From: Nocardioides astragali
GTDB taxonomy: Bacteria; Actinomycetota; Actinomycetes; Propionibacteriales; Nocardioidaceae
DNA length: 64,000 bases
NCBI RefSeq assembly: GCF_024436375.1
Contig: NZ_JAFMZM010000002.1
Coordinates: forward strand, 62,001-126,000
Reading direction: 5' to 3'
Part shown: in pieces, positions 34,261-43,421 of the stretch
Layout: each line of letters begins with the position of its first letter
How positions within the stretch are numbered: position 1 is the first letter of the stretch
Notes under the pieces: model-generated
Databases searched by the model: none
Seen by the model: only the letters and a program-made list of their open reading frames with translations
Told to the model about the DNA's origin: nothing
Translations under genes and position numbers: made by a program

Positions 34261-34830
34261 ATGGAGCCCAACGTCCTCGTGCGAGGGGTCCGACGCCTCG
34301 AGGAGACCACGGCCCTGGACCGCGCGGTCCGAACGCTGGAGCCCCGTGTCGCCTCACTCTTCGGGTCGGGCATCCGCGGCTCGGTCCTGCGGGGTGACTG
34401 GCTCGGTCATGCACTGCATCCGCAGCTCACCGACGTGGTCATCGGCACCTGGACCTCGGCGACTGTCCTGGACCTCTTCGGAGGGCGCGGTTCGGCTCCC
34501 GCAGCCCAGCGACTCGTCGCCACCGGTCTGCTCGCGGTGGGACCGACGGCCTGGGCCGGGTGGGCCGAGTGGTCGGCGGCTGGGCCGCGTGAGCAGCGTG
34601 TCGGACTCGTCCACGCTGCCACCAACGCGGTCGCGATCGGCACGTACGCGGCGTCCTACGTGGCGCGTCGACAGGGTCGGCACCGGGCAGGCGTGTCCCT
34701 GGCGTTGGTGGGCTCGGCGGTCTCCGGGGTCGGCGCGTACCTCGGCGGACACCTGGCCGCGGCGCGCAAGGTCGGCACCCGCCATCCCGCCTTCGAGCAC
34801 GAGGGAGACGTGCGGCCCGCTCTGCGGTGA
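34261..34830 (+). CDS. DUF2231-like membrane protein
   Basis: This is a 189-residue protein. The core (LGHALHPQLTDVVIGTWTSATVLDLF) matches the DUF2231 membrane domain, with four helices ending YLGGHLAAARKVG. Function is unknown. GGGAGGG precedes the ATG. Only the C-terminal part of a much longer frame in this register is coding, since the upstream part runs antisense through prfC. Confidence 0.8.
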   Translation: MEPNVLVRGVRRLEETTALDRAVRTLEPRVASLFGSGIRGSVLRGDWLGHALHPQLTDVVIGTWTSATVLDLFGGRGSAPAAQRLVATGLLAVGPTAWAGWAEWSAAGPREQRVGLVHAATNAVAIGTYAASYVARRQGRHRAGVSLALVGSAVSGVGAYLGGHLAAARKVGTRHPAFEHEGDVRPALR

Positions 34831-34840
34831 CGGGCTGGCC

Positions 34841-36058
34841 TCAGCTGCGGGCGCCGGAGATCGTCAGCACGACGCCGGCGTGGTCGGAGGGCCACAGACC
34901 GGTGGCAGGATCCTTGGCCGCCGGCTCGTCGCCGGTGACCTCTCCCGCGACCACGTCGAGGTGCTGACCGGGTCCGGGCCTGGCGAAGACCATGTCGATG
35001 CGGTGGGTCCAGCTGCCCGGCGCCGGTTCGTCGACCCGCTCGTTGAGCCCGGACGTCCACCCCTGGTTGGCGGGGAGCCACTCCAGCCACATGTCGGTGA
35101 AACCACCTGCCCCGGTGATGAGCCGGTAGGGCGCCGAGTGCGGCACGGGTATGGGGTCGGTCGGCTTGGTGGTGTTGTTCAACGGGTCGGAGTTGCAGTC
35201 GCACGCGATCACGGTGGTGCGGTCCGCAGCCGTCGTCTCGGCCAGCAGCTCCTGGGTCTGTCCGAGTGCCGCGAGCGAGCTGAAGGCCTCGAGGTGGGTG
35301 TTGACGAAGCGGAACGACGTGCCGGAGCCCTGGGCCACGTCGACCCAGCCGTATCCCCGGATGATGTTCAGGGTCGAGCCGCCGACGTTCACCGGCACCT
35401 TGGTGTCGTACTGGGCGCTGCCCTTGTCGAGCACCCGCAGGGTGCTGCTGGCGCGCAGCAGGATCACGTCGCGCATGGTGAGCCGGATGTCGCGACCCTG
35501 GCTGACCGTCCCGAGGGCCGGGTTGCCGAGGAAGGCGGGAGACTCGAGGTCCATCTCGTCTTGGACCACCACGGCCTTGTAGGGCACGCCTTCCTGGCGC
35601 AGGTCCTGCAGCAGGAGCTGGAGGTAGTCGTAGTCGACCTCCTGCGCGTTCGGCGTCCCCAGCGGCGTCGAGCCGAAGGGGGGCGGCAGCTCGAGGGGGC
35701 CGCTCCGCCACAGCGCGACCTCCTGGAGGCCGACGAGGTCGGGCCTCGTCCGAGCGATCTCGGCCGCGAGCAGCTCGCTGCGCCGCGGGAAGTTCGTCTG
35801 GTCCACGATGCTGCGGGTCTCGACGTTCGAGTTCCCGAGAGCCACCAGCGCGTCCAGGCCCGTCTTGCCGGCCGTTGCCCTGATCGGGCGCTGGATGTCG
35901 ACCCCCAGGTAGACGTTGCGGGTCATCACCGTCACGGTGGTGCGGGCATCATCCGGGCGTGCCTGTGCCGGCACGGTCCCCGCGGCCGCCACGGCGACGC
36001 TGATTCCGGCGGCGGCAACGGCCGCCCTCCCTGCCCACGACCGCAGCGGAAGCCTCAT
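34841..36058 (-). CDS. Secreted endonuclease/exonuclease/phosphatase-fold protein
   Basis: This is a 405-residue protein with a signal peptide (hydrophobic core then GTVPAQA) and an EEP domain: VTVMTRNVYLG (Asn), RPDLVGLQEVALW (Glu), FVNTHLEA (His), TTVIACDCNSDP (Asp/Asn) and LWPSDHAGVVL (Asp-His). Substrate is unknown. It has no calcium-loop insertion of the 8119-9417 paralogue. It lies downstream of the PQQ-type dehydrogenase on the same strand, after a terminator-like hairpin. Polyphosphate, DNA or phospholipid could be targets. Confidence 0.83.
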   Translation of the reverse strand: MRLPLRSWAGRAAVAAAGISVAVAAAGTVPAQARPDDARTTVTVMTRNVYLGVDIQRPIRATAGKTGLDALVALGNSNVETRSIVDQTNFPRRSELLAAEIARTRPDLVGLQEVALWRSGPLELPPPFGSTPLGTPNAQEVDYDYLQLLLQDLRQEGVPYKAVVVQDEMDLESPAFLGNPALGTVSQGRDIRLTMRDVILLRASSTLRVLDKGSAQYDTKVPVNVGGSTLNIIRGYGWVDVAQGSGTSFRFVNTHLEAFSSLAALGQTQELLAETTAADRTTVIACDCNSDPLNNTTKPTDPIPVPHSAPYRLITGAGGFTDMWLEWLPANQGWTSGLNERVDEPAPGSWTHRIDMVFARPGPGQHLDVVAGEVTGDEPAAKDPATGLWPSDHAGVVLTISGARS

Positions 36059-36161
36059 CGATGTCCCCTCCCAGAGGTATCAGTCCCTGCATCATGGGCG
36101 AGAGGCGTGGAGTTCGCCAGACCTGCGGACGAGACCGGCAGCCGGACTGGACCGACGGGTG

Positions 36162-36201
36162 CGGCCCGGGAGGCAGGACGTGGTGCCTGCCTCCCGGGCC
36201 G
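36162..36201 (-). terminator. Strong hairpin terminator
   Basis: Two perfect 16-base arms (36162-36177 and 36186-36201) flank an 8-base loop, immediately past the dehydrogenase stop at 36225 on the minus strand. It separates this gene from the downstream secreted hydrolase. Confidence 0.7.
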
Positions 36202-36224
36202 AGGTCCGGTGCTGACGGTGCCGA

Positions 36225-38516
36225 CTACCGCAGCAGCCGGCGGTGCTGCCGGGCCACCTCGGCGGCCGAGGCCGCTTCGTCGAGGAACATCAGCCCGTCC
36301 ATGCGGCAGTTGCACGGGTTGCGCTCGGTCCCGTTCTGCGGGAACGAGCCGCCGATCTTGATGCCGCGCGGGTTGGTCGGCGACGTACCAGTGCCGTCGA
36401 CCTGCCACGGGTCACCGGCGTTGGTGTAGAAGCCGTCCACCGCCTCCCCGTTGCGGTAGAGGGCCATGGTGCCTGTCGTGTAGTCGAACGTCGCGGCCAG
36501 GTGCACCCACTCGCCGTCCGGGAGCAGCTCCTGCCACGGCGCCGAGGCCGCAAAGGTCTGCGACGACCCCGTGTCGAGCCGGCGACCGAGCGCGACCAGC
36601 TTGAGCTCACCGTTGACCTGGATCAGCTCCAGCAGGGCGCGCACGCCGTGCCCGTCGGAGTTGCCGGAGAGGACTCCGGCCAGGCCGATCGCGTTGTAGC
36701 CGGGCGTCGGGTTGGTGCCGTCCATCTTGAACCAGCCCATCACGGTGATGCCCTCGGCGCCGGCGAAGCGCGACAGCGAGGCCATTCCGTCGGCATCGCT
36801 CTCGTAGATCCCCGCCTTCCAGGCCTGGCCCGTGGGCGACTCGGCGGCACTGTGCAGCTGCAGCGCGTTGAGGGAGCCGGGGTAGGCGCCGTCGTCCACG
36901 CGCATCTGCTCACCGCCGTTGACGAGCCGGATGAGGGTGCGGCTGGGCCCCTGGTCCACCTCGTAGGAGTCGTTGGCGGCGAAGGGGTGCTCGAAGTCGT
37001 ACGCCGCCACCAGGGCGTCCTGCAGGGTCGGCTCGACGTCCTGGGGCACCGGCGCGCGCCTGGTGTCGACCACCTTCCAGATCGTCCCGGTGGCCTTGGC
37101 CAGGAGGTAGAGGCTGCGATCGGAGTCGGTGCCGAAGCGCAGGTCGACGCGGCCGTCGCCGACGAAGTCGGACATCCGCATCCGCGTGCCGGAGGTGTCG
37201 TAGAGCTGCATCTCCTGCACGGTGGCCTCGCGGTCGGAGTCGTCGCGCAGGTGCGCGGCGGTGGCGTAGTAGACCTCGCCCTTGACCAGGTCGCCGAAGA
37301 CGTACTTGCCCTTGAGCCCGGGCAGGTCGCCGCGGTGCACGTGGCCACCCGAGATGGCGTGGCCCGAGTCGGCGTTGCAGCTCCAGTTGGCGGGTGTCTC
37401 GTGCGCGTACGACGCGACCGGGAAGTCGTAGCCCTTGGCGGCCTGCTCCTCGGTCATCGGGTCGAGGCGGCACTGCGTGTCGTTCTGGTAGTCCAGGCGC
37501 GACTCGACGTCGGGCCAGCCGAAGTCGTCGCCGCCGTCGACCTCGTAGACCGCCTCGATGGCGCGCTGGCCGATGTGGCCGAGGAACATCTCGTGCTTGC
37601 CTTCGGCATCCCAGCTGAAGCGGTGCGGGTCGCGCATGCCGATCGCCCAGATCTCGCCGAGCGCACCGGGCTCGCCGACCCAGGGGTTGGTGTCCGGGAT
37701 CCCGTACGCGCCGTTGGGCGAGTCGGTGCCGGCCGGGTCGATCCGCAGGATCTTGCCCGACGGGTCGGACAGCCGCTGCGGGATGTCGTTCTCGACGCCG
37801 TAGCCGCCATCGCCGACGGCGAGGTAGAGCAGGCCGTAGTCGTCGTCGCCGGGCTCGGCGGTCGGGTTGAAGTCGATCTGCTGGATGGCGTGGATCTGGC
37901 CGGCGAAGCGGTAGCGGAAGAGCTCGCGGCTGCTGCCGGAGAACGTGTCAGCCGTCGGGTCGTCGGCCGTCCACTCGGTGACGACGCTCTGGACGCCGCT
38001 CGAGCGGAGCGGCTGGCCCGGATAGGTCTGCTCTCCGGGAGCCGTCGGGTTCTCGGTGTGCGTGGTGTAGAACTTCCCGTTCTCGGCGAACTCGGGGTGG
38101 AAGGCCACGAACCCGAAGCCGGAGCCGAGGCCGCGCCATGCGAGGAACTCAGGGAACTGCGCCTTCACGTCGAGGTAGACCGACGGCTGACGGTCCTCGA
38201 GGAGGTAGAGGTTGCCGTTGAGGTCGGGGACGTAGAGACGGCCCGAGTCGTCAGGCAGCTCGCCGATGTGGTTGATGCGGTTGTGCCGGGTGCCGATGCG
38301 GACGTCGGTCCACGGCCCGTTGGGGGTCGAGGCGGGCAGCTGGGCGTACTCCTCGAGCACGAGGCCGAGGGTGGAGGGTGAGGGGTCGGGCGGGATCGGC
38401 GGAGCCCCGGGCCCGGACCCGGCGTCCTCGGCAGAGGCCGAGGTCAGTGACGGGGTGAGGGTCGCTGCGAGCACGGAGGCCGTGACCGCGGAGACCCACC
38501 AGGATGCTTTTCGCAT
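36225..38516 (-). CDS. PQQ-dependent sugar dehydrogenase with C-terminal LamG-like domain
   Basis: This is a 763-residue secreted protein with a signal peptide (about 1-29), a beta-propeller of the soluble glucose/sorbosone dehydrogenase type (about 50-480; motifs GLGSGFGFVAFHPEF, YLAVGDGGYG, GKILRIDP, EIWAIGMRDPHRFSWD) and a C-terminal concanavalin/LamG-like domain (about 560-760; GITVMGWFKMDG, GEWVHLAATFDYTTG, LYRNGEAVDG). The propeller uses PQQ to oxidise sugars or polyols outside the cell. The LamG-like part may anchor it to glycans. It is separated by a hairpin from the catabolic operon but shares its strand and theme. Confidence 0.86.
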   Translation of the reverse strand: MRKASWWVSAVTASVLAATLTPSLTSASAEDAGSGPGAPPIPPDPSPSTLGLVLEEYAQLPASTPNGPWTDVRIGTRHNRINHIGELPDDSGRLYVPDLNGNLYLLEDRQPSVYLDVKAQFPEFLAWRGLGSGFGFVAFHPEFAENGKFYTTHTENPTAPGEQTYPGQPLRSSGVQSVVTEWTADDPTADTFSGSSRELFRYRFAGQIHAIQQIDFNPTAEPGDDDYGLLYLAVGDGGYGVENDIPQRLSDPSGKILRIDPAGTDSPNGAYGIPDTNPWVGEPGALGEIWAIGMRDPHRFSWDAEGKHEMFLGHIGQRAIEAVYEVDGGDDFGWPDVESRLDYQNDTQCRLDPMTEEQAAKGYDFPVASYAHETPANWSCNADSGHAISGGHVHRGDLPGLKGKYVFGDLVKGEVYYATAAHLRDDSDREATVQEMQLYDTSGTRMRMSDFVGDGRVDLRFGTDSDRSLYLLAKATGTIWKVVDTRRAPVPQDVEPTLQDALVAAYDFEHPFAANDSYEVDQGPSRTLIRLVNGGEQMRVDDGAYPGSLNALQLHSAAESPTGQAWKAGIYESDADGMASLSRFAGAEGITVMGWFKMDGTNPTPGYNAIGLAGVLSGNSDGHGVRALLELIQVNGELKLVALGRRLDTGSSQTFAASAPWQELLPDGEWVHLAATFDYTTGTMALYRNGEAVDGFYTNAGDPWQVDGTGTSPTNPRGIKIGGSFPQNGTERNPCNCRMDGLMFLDEAASAAEVARQHRRLLR

Positions 38517-38588
38517 GGTGCGTCCCTACTGTGGTGGGTGGTTGGTGACACAACTGCTGACACGGCCCTGGCCGGTCGTGGCAGCCCT

Positions 38589-38619
38589 CGCTGGTCCCCG
38601 GGCAGACCGGGGACCAGCG
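38589..38619 (-). terminator. Hairpin terminator at the end of the catabolic operon
   Basis: Two perfect 13-base arms, CGCTGGTCCCCGG and its complement (38589-38601 and 38607-38619), with a 5-base loop, 4 bp beyond the stop at 38624 on the minus strand. Confidence 0.7.
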
Positions 38620-38623
38620 GGGA

Positions 38624-39340
38624 TCATGAGGTGGCGGGTGCAGGGCTGGGGGTCCCGACGACATGCACGTGGCGGGTCCGCCCGAAGTTGTCGAAGGAGC
38701 CGAAGCCGACGCGTCCGCCGGTGAACGTGGTGTCGGTCGCGGTCATGAGCGGCTCGCTCGCGCCGTCGACGTACACCTCGATCTCCCCGGTGGTGGCGGT
38801 GTAGTCGACGCGTACGTCGTGCCACTCGGCGTCGGTCACGGCCGGCGGGGCGCCGACCGTGCCGGTCCACTGGTCGTCGATGCGACGGCGGTCGGCGTTG
38901 TCGACGACGAAGATCCCGTTGTGGGGATAGATCGTGTTGTCCTGGGAGAAGTGCGCGTAGTAGAAGCGCTTCGGCCCCTGGTAGTTCCAGATGATGATCA
39001 CGTCGCGGTTGCTGACCTGCACGGACTCGTCGAGCCGCACCTCCGCCTGGACGCTGACGTCGGTGAGCTCGGGGCCCTTGGTCACCACGGCGTACTCGAA
39101 CGGGCGGCGTACGCCGTCGTTGGGGTTGGTGCCGGGCCTGGTCAGGACGAGCTGGTTGCCGTCGTAGTCCCAGAGGCTGTCCGTCAGCGGGTCCCAGTGC
39201 TCGGGGGTGGCGGGTGCCACGACGTGCACCTGCTCCGGCCCCGCCTCCAGCACGGCGTCCGTGGCGGCTCCGGTCGGGGCCGCGGGCCAGACGGCCAACG
39301 CTCCGACCACGAGTGCGATCGTCCTCCGTCTGTGCAACAT
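38624..39340 (-). CDS. Secreted DUF1080-like (3-keto-disaccharide hydrolase fold) protein
   Basis: This is a 238-residue protein with a signal peptide and a single jelly-roll domain: LTDVSVQAEVRLDESVQVSNRDV, WNYQGPKRFYYAHFSQD, WHDVRVDYTATTGEIEVYVDG, GGRVGFGSFDNFGRTRHVHV. The pattern is DUF1080/concanavalin-like; DUF1080 proteins include enzymes acting on 3-keto glycosides. As the last gene before a terminator in an operon with a sugar dehydrogenase and isomerase, it may bind or cleave an oxidised glycoside. The activity is inferred from fold and context only. AAAGGAC is upstream of the ATG. Confidence 0.72.
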   Translation of the reverse strand: MLHRRRTIALVVGALAVWPAAPTGAATDAVLEAGPEQVHVVAPATPEHWDPLTDSLWDYDGNQLVLTRPGTNPNDGVRRPFEYAVVTKGPELTDVSVQAEVRLDESVQVSNRDVIIIWNYQGPKRFYYAHFSQDNTIYPHNGIFVVDNADRRRIDDQWTGTVGAPPAVTDAEWHDVRVDYTATTGEIEVYVDGASEPLMTATDTTFTGGRVGFGSFDNFGRTRHVHVVGTPSPAPATS

Positions 39341-39396
39341 CTGCTCACGTCCTTTCCGAGTTGGGGTGCGAGTGCTTCCACCGGCGGTGCCGAAGG

Positions 39397-40308
39397 TCAG
39401 AGGTGCGGCTCCACGAGCTCGACGTAGCGGCGCGCCGAGGTGGCGAGGACGGCATGCCCGTCGGCGGCCCACACCTCGGCGTTGAAGATCTCGACCTCGA
39501 CGTCGCCGCGGTAGCCGGCAGCGGCGACACAGGCGGTGAGGTGGGGGAAGTCGATGTGACCGTCGCCCATCATCCCGCGGGAGAGCAGGGTGTCGGCGGG
39601 GAGCGGAGTGATCCACTCGCACACCTGGTAGCTCGCGATCCGGTCTCCCGCGCGAGCGATCTGTTCCTCGATCCCCGGCTCCCACCAGACGTGGAAGGTG
39701 TCGACCACGACGCCGACCGCCTCGACCGGCAACGGCTCTGCCAGGTCGAGAGCCTGGGCGAGCGTGGACACGACGCCGCGGTCGGCGGCGAAGATCGGGT
39801 GCATCGGCTCGATCGCCAGGCGGACCCCGACGTCGAGGGCGTGGGGGACCAGTGCCTCGATCGCGGCCGCGGCCCGGGCGCGCGCACGCACCAGGTCGCG
39901 GTCGCCGGCGGGCAGCCCACCGGGCACCAGCACCAGGCAGGGGGCGCCGAGCTCGGCCGCCTCGTCGAGGGCGCGCATGTTGTCGTCGTGCCTCATGCGC
40001 TGCTCGGCCGGATCAGCGGTGGTGAAGAAGCCGCCTCGGCAGACCGAGGAGACCCGCAAGCCGGCGTCGCGCAACCACCCCGCCGCGCTGGTGACGCCCA
40101 CCTCGGCCACCGGCTCGCGCCAGGCCCCGATCGACGGGATCCCGGCGGCCACGCAGCCGTCGATCGCCTCGCGCAGCGACCAGCCGTCGACGGTCTTCTG
40201 GTTGAGCGAGAGCCGCGCCAGGCGGGCGTCGCCCGGAGGGGGCGTGGCCGTGCGAGCCGGGACGCCGCTCGGGACGTCGAGGTCGAGTGCCTGCTCGGTG
40301 GCCGTCAC
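39397..40308 (-). CDS. Sugar phosphate isomerase/epimerase family TIM barrel
   Basis: This is a 303-residue protein of the AP-endonuclease-2-like TIM barrel family. Metal ligands are visible in LAIEPMHPIFA (Glu), VVDTFHVWWEPG (Asp, His) and the later MGDGHIDFP and VEVEIFNAEVW (Glu). Family members include xylose/inosose isomerases and lyases of 3-keto sugars. The GTG start overlaps the stop of the DUF993 gene. Its place directly after a Gfo/Idh/MocA dehydrogenase and DUF993 suggests the second or third step of the pathway. Confidence 0.85.
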   Translation of the reverse strand: MTATEQALDLDVPSGVPARTATPPPGDARLARLSLNQKTVDGWSLREAIDGCVAAGIPSIGAWREPVAEVGVTSAAGWLRDAGLRVSSVCRGGFFTTADPAEQRMRHDDNMRALDEAAELGAPCLVLVPGGLPAGDRDLVRARARAAAAIEALVPHALDVGVRLAIEPMHPIFAADRGVVSTLAQALDLAEPLPVEAVGVVVDTFHVWWEPGIEEQIARAGDRIASYQVCEWITPLPADTLLSRGMMGDGHIDFPHLTACVAAAGYRGDVEVEIFNAEVWAADGHAVLATSARRYVELVEPHL

Positions 40309-41495
40309 CGGACGATCCCCGCTCCCTCGAGCCAGACCCCGAGGCGGTGCGCGGCCAGGTCGGGGTCGGGGAGGAGCTGCGCGTCGTTGGCGAGCTCGTA
40401 GAGCCGGCCGAGGTGGACGGCGCTGCGGGCCGACTGCAACCCCGAGACCATGGTGAAGCCGGGCTGGTGCCCGCCGAGCCACGACAGGAAGGCGATTCCG
40501 GTCTTGTAGTGCCAGGTCGGCGCCTCGAAGACGTGCCGCGACAGCGGCAGGGTCGGCGCCATCTCGGTGTCGTACGTCGCCAGGTCGCCCTCGTCGAGGG
40601 CGGCGAGCGCCGCCGCGGCGGCCGGCGCGATGGCGGCGAACGCTCCGAGCAGGGCGTCGGAGTGGTGCGTGCCGTCACCACGGATGAGCTCGGGATAGTT
40701 GAAGTCGTCGCCCGTGTAGAGCCGGACGCCCGCAGGCAGTGCCGCCCGCAGGCCGATCTCGTGGTCCGCGGAGAGCAGCGACACCTTCACCCCGTCGACC
40801 TTGTCGGCATGGGCGCGCACCAGGTCGAGGAACGTCGCGGTGGCCGCGTCGACGTCCGGGCTTCCCCAGTAGCCGCGCAGCTGCGGGTCGAAGGCCTCGC
40901 CGAGCCAGTGGAGGATCACCGGCTCGCGCACCTGGCTCAGCACCGCGTCGTAGACCCCGAGGTAGTCGTCCGGGGTGCGGGCGAGGGCGGCGAGCTGCCT
41001 CGACGCCATCACGATGACCTGTGAGCCGCACGACTCGACGTACGCGACCTGCTCGAGGTAGGCCTCCCGCACGTCGGCGAGCGTGGCCAGAGCGGTGGCG
41101 TGATCGGTGCCGGCGCCGGACGCGACGCGGGCGCCGTGGTCGCGGGCCTGCTCGGCGCTGCGCCGGACCAGCTCCTGCACCGCCGGCCAGTCCAGGCCCA
41201 TGTTGCGCTGGGCGGTGTCCATCGCCTCGGCGACGCCGAAGCCGTAGGAGAAGAGGTGGGCCCGGAAGGCCAGCGTCGAGTCCCAGTCGACGACGGCGGG
41301 GGAGCCCGGGACGTTCTCGCCGCGCGGGTCCGCCACGACGTGTGCGGCCGCGAACGCGACCCGGCTGGTCGAGCCGCCCGGTCGGTGCTGCCACTCGCGC
41401 GGCTCGCGGATCTGCACGTCGCGCCACCCGCCGTCGGCAGTGGGGATCGCGACGGTGGTGCGGTGGCCGGACCGCGTGGTGGTGGTGGCAGTCAC
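40305..41495 (-). CDS. DUF993 family (dihydrodipicolinate-synthase-like) protein
   Basis: This is a 396-residue protein of the DUF993 family, annotated in databases as dihydrodipicolinate-synthase-like. Blocks include VVADPRGEN, PAVVDWDSTLAFRAHLF, ILHWLGEAFDPQL and KVDGVKVSLLS, the last with a Lys placed as in class I aldolases. A Schiff-base retro-aldol activity on a keto-sugar acid would fit. It is flanked by the dehydrogenase and isomerase genes with GTGA overlaps on both sides, so it is clearly part of the pathway. Function is undetermined. Confidence 0.83.
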   Translation of the reverse strand: MTATTTTRSGHRTTVAIPTADGGWRDVQIREPREWQHRPGGSTSRVAFAAAHVVADPRGENVPGSPAVVDWDSTLAFRAHLFSYGFGVAEAMDTAQRNMGLDWPAVQELVRRSAEQARDHGARVASGAGTDHATALATLADVREAYLEQVAYVESCGSQVIVMASRQLAALARTPDDYLGVYDAVLSQVREPVILHWLGEAFDPQLRGYWGSPDVDAATATFLDLVRAHADKVDGVKVSLLSADHEIGLRAALPAGVRLYTGDDFNYPELIRGDGTHHSDALLGAFAAIAPAAAAALAALDEGDLATYDTEMAPTLPLSRHVFEAPTWHYKTGIAFLSWLGGHQPGFTMVSGLQSARSAVHLGRLYELANDAQLLPDPDLAAHRLGVWLEGAGIVR

Positions 41496-42631
41496 GGCAT
41501 CTCGATTCGGCGACCCTCGGCGGACGACTGGAGGCCGGCGTCGACGAGCCGGAGGCCGCGCACGCCCGCAGCGAAGTCGTAGGGGTGCTGTCGTCCGTGG
41601 TGCACGTCCAGCAGGAACTCCTCCCACTGGGCGCGGAAGCCGTTGCCGAACTGCTGGTTGTCGGGGATCTCGTTCCACTGCGAGCGGAAGTCCTCGGTGG
41701 TGGGGAGGTCGGGGTTCCAGACCGGCATCGGCGTCGACTCGCGCGGCTGGATGCGGCAGTTGAACAGGCCGGCCACGGCAGATCCGTGGGTGCCGTCGAC
41801 CTGGAACTCGACGAGCTCCTTGCGCTCCACGCGCACGGCCCAGCTGGAGTTGACCTGGGCGATGACGCCGCCGGCGAGCTCGAAGATGGCGTACGCCGCG
41901 TCGTCGGCCGTCGCGTCGTAGCGCTCGCCGTGCTCGTCCCAGCGCTCGGGGATGTGCGTGACGGCCTTGGCGGTCACGGCCTCGATGCGGCCGAAGAGGT
42001 TCTCCAGCACGTAGTTCCAGTGGCAGAACATGTCGAGGACCATGCCGCCGCCGTCCTCGGCGCGGTAGTTCCAGCTCGGTCGCTGGGCCGCGAGGTAGTC
42101 GCCCTCGAAGACCCAGTAGCCGAACTCCCCGCGCACCGAGAGGATCCGGCCGAAGAAGCCGCAGTCCACGAGCCGCTTGAGCTTCATCAGTCCCGGCAGG
42201 TAGAGCTTGTCGTGCACGACGCCGTTGATGATCCCGTGGCGCCTGGCGGCGTCGACGAGCTCGTTGCCCTCGTCGACGGACTCGGCGATCGGCTTCTCGG
42301 TGTAGACGTGCTTGCCGGCCGCGGCGGCCTTGAGGATCGCCTTCTTGCGCTCGCTCGTGACCTGCGCGTCGAAGTAGATCGTGGCCGGGTCCTCGGCCAG
42401 CGCGGTGTCGAGGTCGGTGGACCAGTCGGCGATGCCGTGCTCGGCAGCCAGCCGGGCGAGCTTGTCGGCGTTGCGGCCCACGAGCACCGGCTCCACCTGC
42501 AGACGGCTGCCGTCAGGCAGCGGGATCCCGCCGTCCTCACGGATCGCGAGGATGGAGCGCAGCAGGTGCTGGCGGTAGCCCATCCGGCCGGTGACGCCGT
42601 TCATGAGGATGCGGTAGGTCGTGTCGGACAC
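41492..42631 (-). CDS. Gfo/Idh/MocA family oxidoreductase
   Basis: This is a 379-residue NAD(P)-dependent dehydrogenase. The nucleotide site is unusual: ILMNGVTGRMGYRQHLL in place of the usual GxGxxG followed by Ile. HVYTEKPIAES contains the conserved EKP, and DMFCHWNYVLENLFG carries the family's His near position 215. Members oxidise sugars, inositols and 3-position of glycosides. Start GTG 42631 follows CAGGAG at ideal spacing. It is the first enzyme gene after the transporter. Confidence 0.87.
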   Translation of the reverse strand: MSDTTYRILMNGVTGRMGYRQHLLRSILAIREDGGIPLPDGSRLQVEPVLVGRNADKLARLAAEHGIADWSTDLDTALAEDPATIYFDAQVTSERKKAILKAAAAGKHVYTEKPIAESVDEGNELVDAARRHGIINGVVHDKLYLPGLMKLKRLVDCGFFGRILSVRGEFGYWVFEGDYLAAQRPSWNYRAEDGGGMVLDMFCHWNYVLENLFGRIEAVTAKAVTHIPERWDEHGERYDATADDAAYAIFELAGGVIAQVNSSWAVRVERKELVEFQVDGTHGSAVAGLFNCRIQPRESTPMPVWNPDLPTTEDFRSQWNEIPDNQQFGNGFRAQWEEFLLDVHHGRQHPYDFAAGVRGLRLVDAGLQSSAEGRRIEMP

Positions 42632-42656
42632 AGTGGTCTCCTGGAGGTACGTCGAG

Positions 42657-43421
42657 TCAGTGGGTCGGGGTGGTCGCCGGACGGCCACCGAGGTAGAGCT
42701 CGGCCAGCTGGGGATCGCGCAGCAGCTCGTCGGCCGGTCCCTGGATGTGCACGCGGCCGAGGTCGAGGACGCAGCCGAGGTCGGCGGTCTCCAGCGCGCG
42801 GCGCGCGTTCTGCTCGACGAGCAGCACGGCGGTGCCGGCGTCGCGCATCCGCACCACCTGCTCGAAGACCGTGCCGGTGGCCTTGGGGTCGAGGCCCATC
42901 GACGGCTCGTCGAGGAGCACGACCTGGGGGCTGACCATCAGTGAGCGGGCGAACTCGACCTGCTTCTGCTGGCCACCCGACAGGGCACCGGCGAGGGCGT
43001 TCCACCTGTCCGCGACGACCGGGAAGAGCGACTTGACGAAGTCGACCCGGTCGGAGACGACCGACTTGTCCTTGACGGAGTAGGCGCCCAGCAGGACGTT
43101 CTCGGAGACCGTCATCTCCTTGAAGACGCTGTGTCCCTGCAGGACGTGCGAGAGGCCGGCCGTCAGCATCTGTTGCGGCGAGTTCTTGGTGACGTCCTTG
43201 CCGGCGACCCGGATCGTCCCCGAGCGCGGGGTCAGCATGCCGCTGGCGACCTTGAGGACGGTGGACTTGCCGGCGCCGTTGGGGCCGACCAGGCAGACGA
43301 CGGTGGCCGGCGGCACCTGGACGGTCAGCCCGCGCAGCACGAGGGCCGCTCGGCCGTAGCCGGCCTGGATGTCGGTGAGCTCGAGCAGGAACTCGGTCGA
43401 GGGTGGGGTGTCAGATGCCAA
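42657..43421 (-). CDS. ABC transporter ATP-binding protein, LivF-like
   Basis: This is a 254-residue ATPase with Walker A GPNGAGKST, signature LSGGQQKQVEFARSLM and Walker B VVLLDEPSMGLD. The size and the LivF-type order fit branched-chain amino acid transporters. The start is TTG 43421, supported by GGAGG at good spacing, and overlaps the preceding livG-like gene. It couples to the LivH/LivM permeases and supplies energy for uptake. Confidence 0.9.
   Translation of the reverse strand: MASDTPPSTEFLLELTDIQAGYGRAALVLRGLTVQVPPATVVCLVGPNGAGKSTVLKVASGMLTPRSGTIRVAGKDVTKNSPQQMLTAGLSHVLQGHSVFKEMTVSENVLLGAYSVKDKSVVSDRVDFVKSLFPVVADRWNALAGALSGGQQKQVEFARSLMVSPQVVLLDEPSMGLDPKATGTVFEQVVRMRDAGTAVLLVEQNARRALETADLGCVLDLGRVHIQGPADELLRDPQLAELYLGGRPATTPTH

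Noticed and set aside
36243..38381. 712-residue plus-strand frame
   Set aside because: It is antisense to the PQQ-type dehydrogenase gene, with GVGAVAG-type low-complexity sequence.
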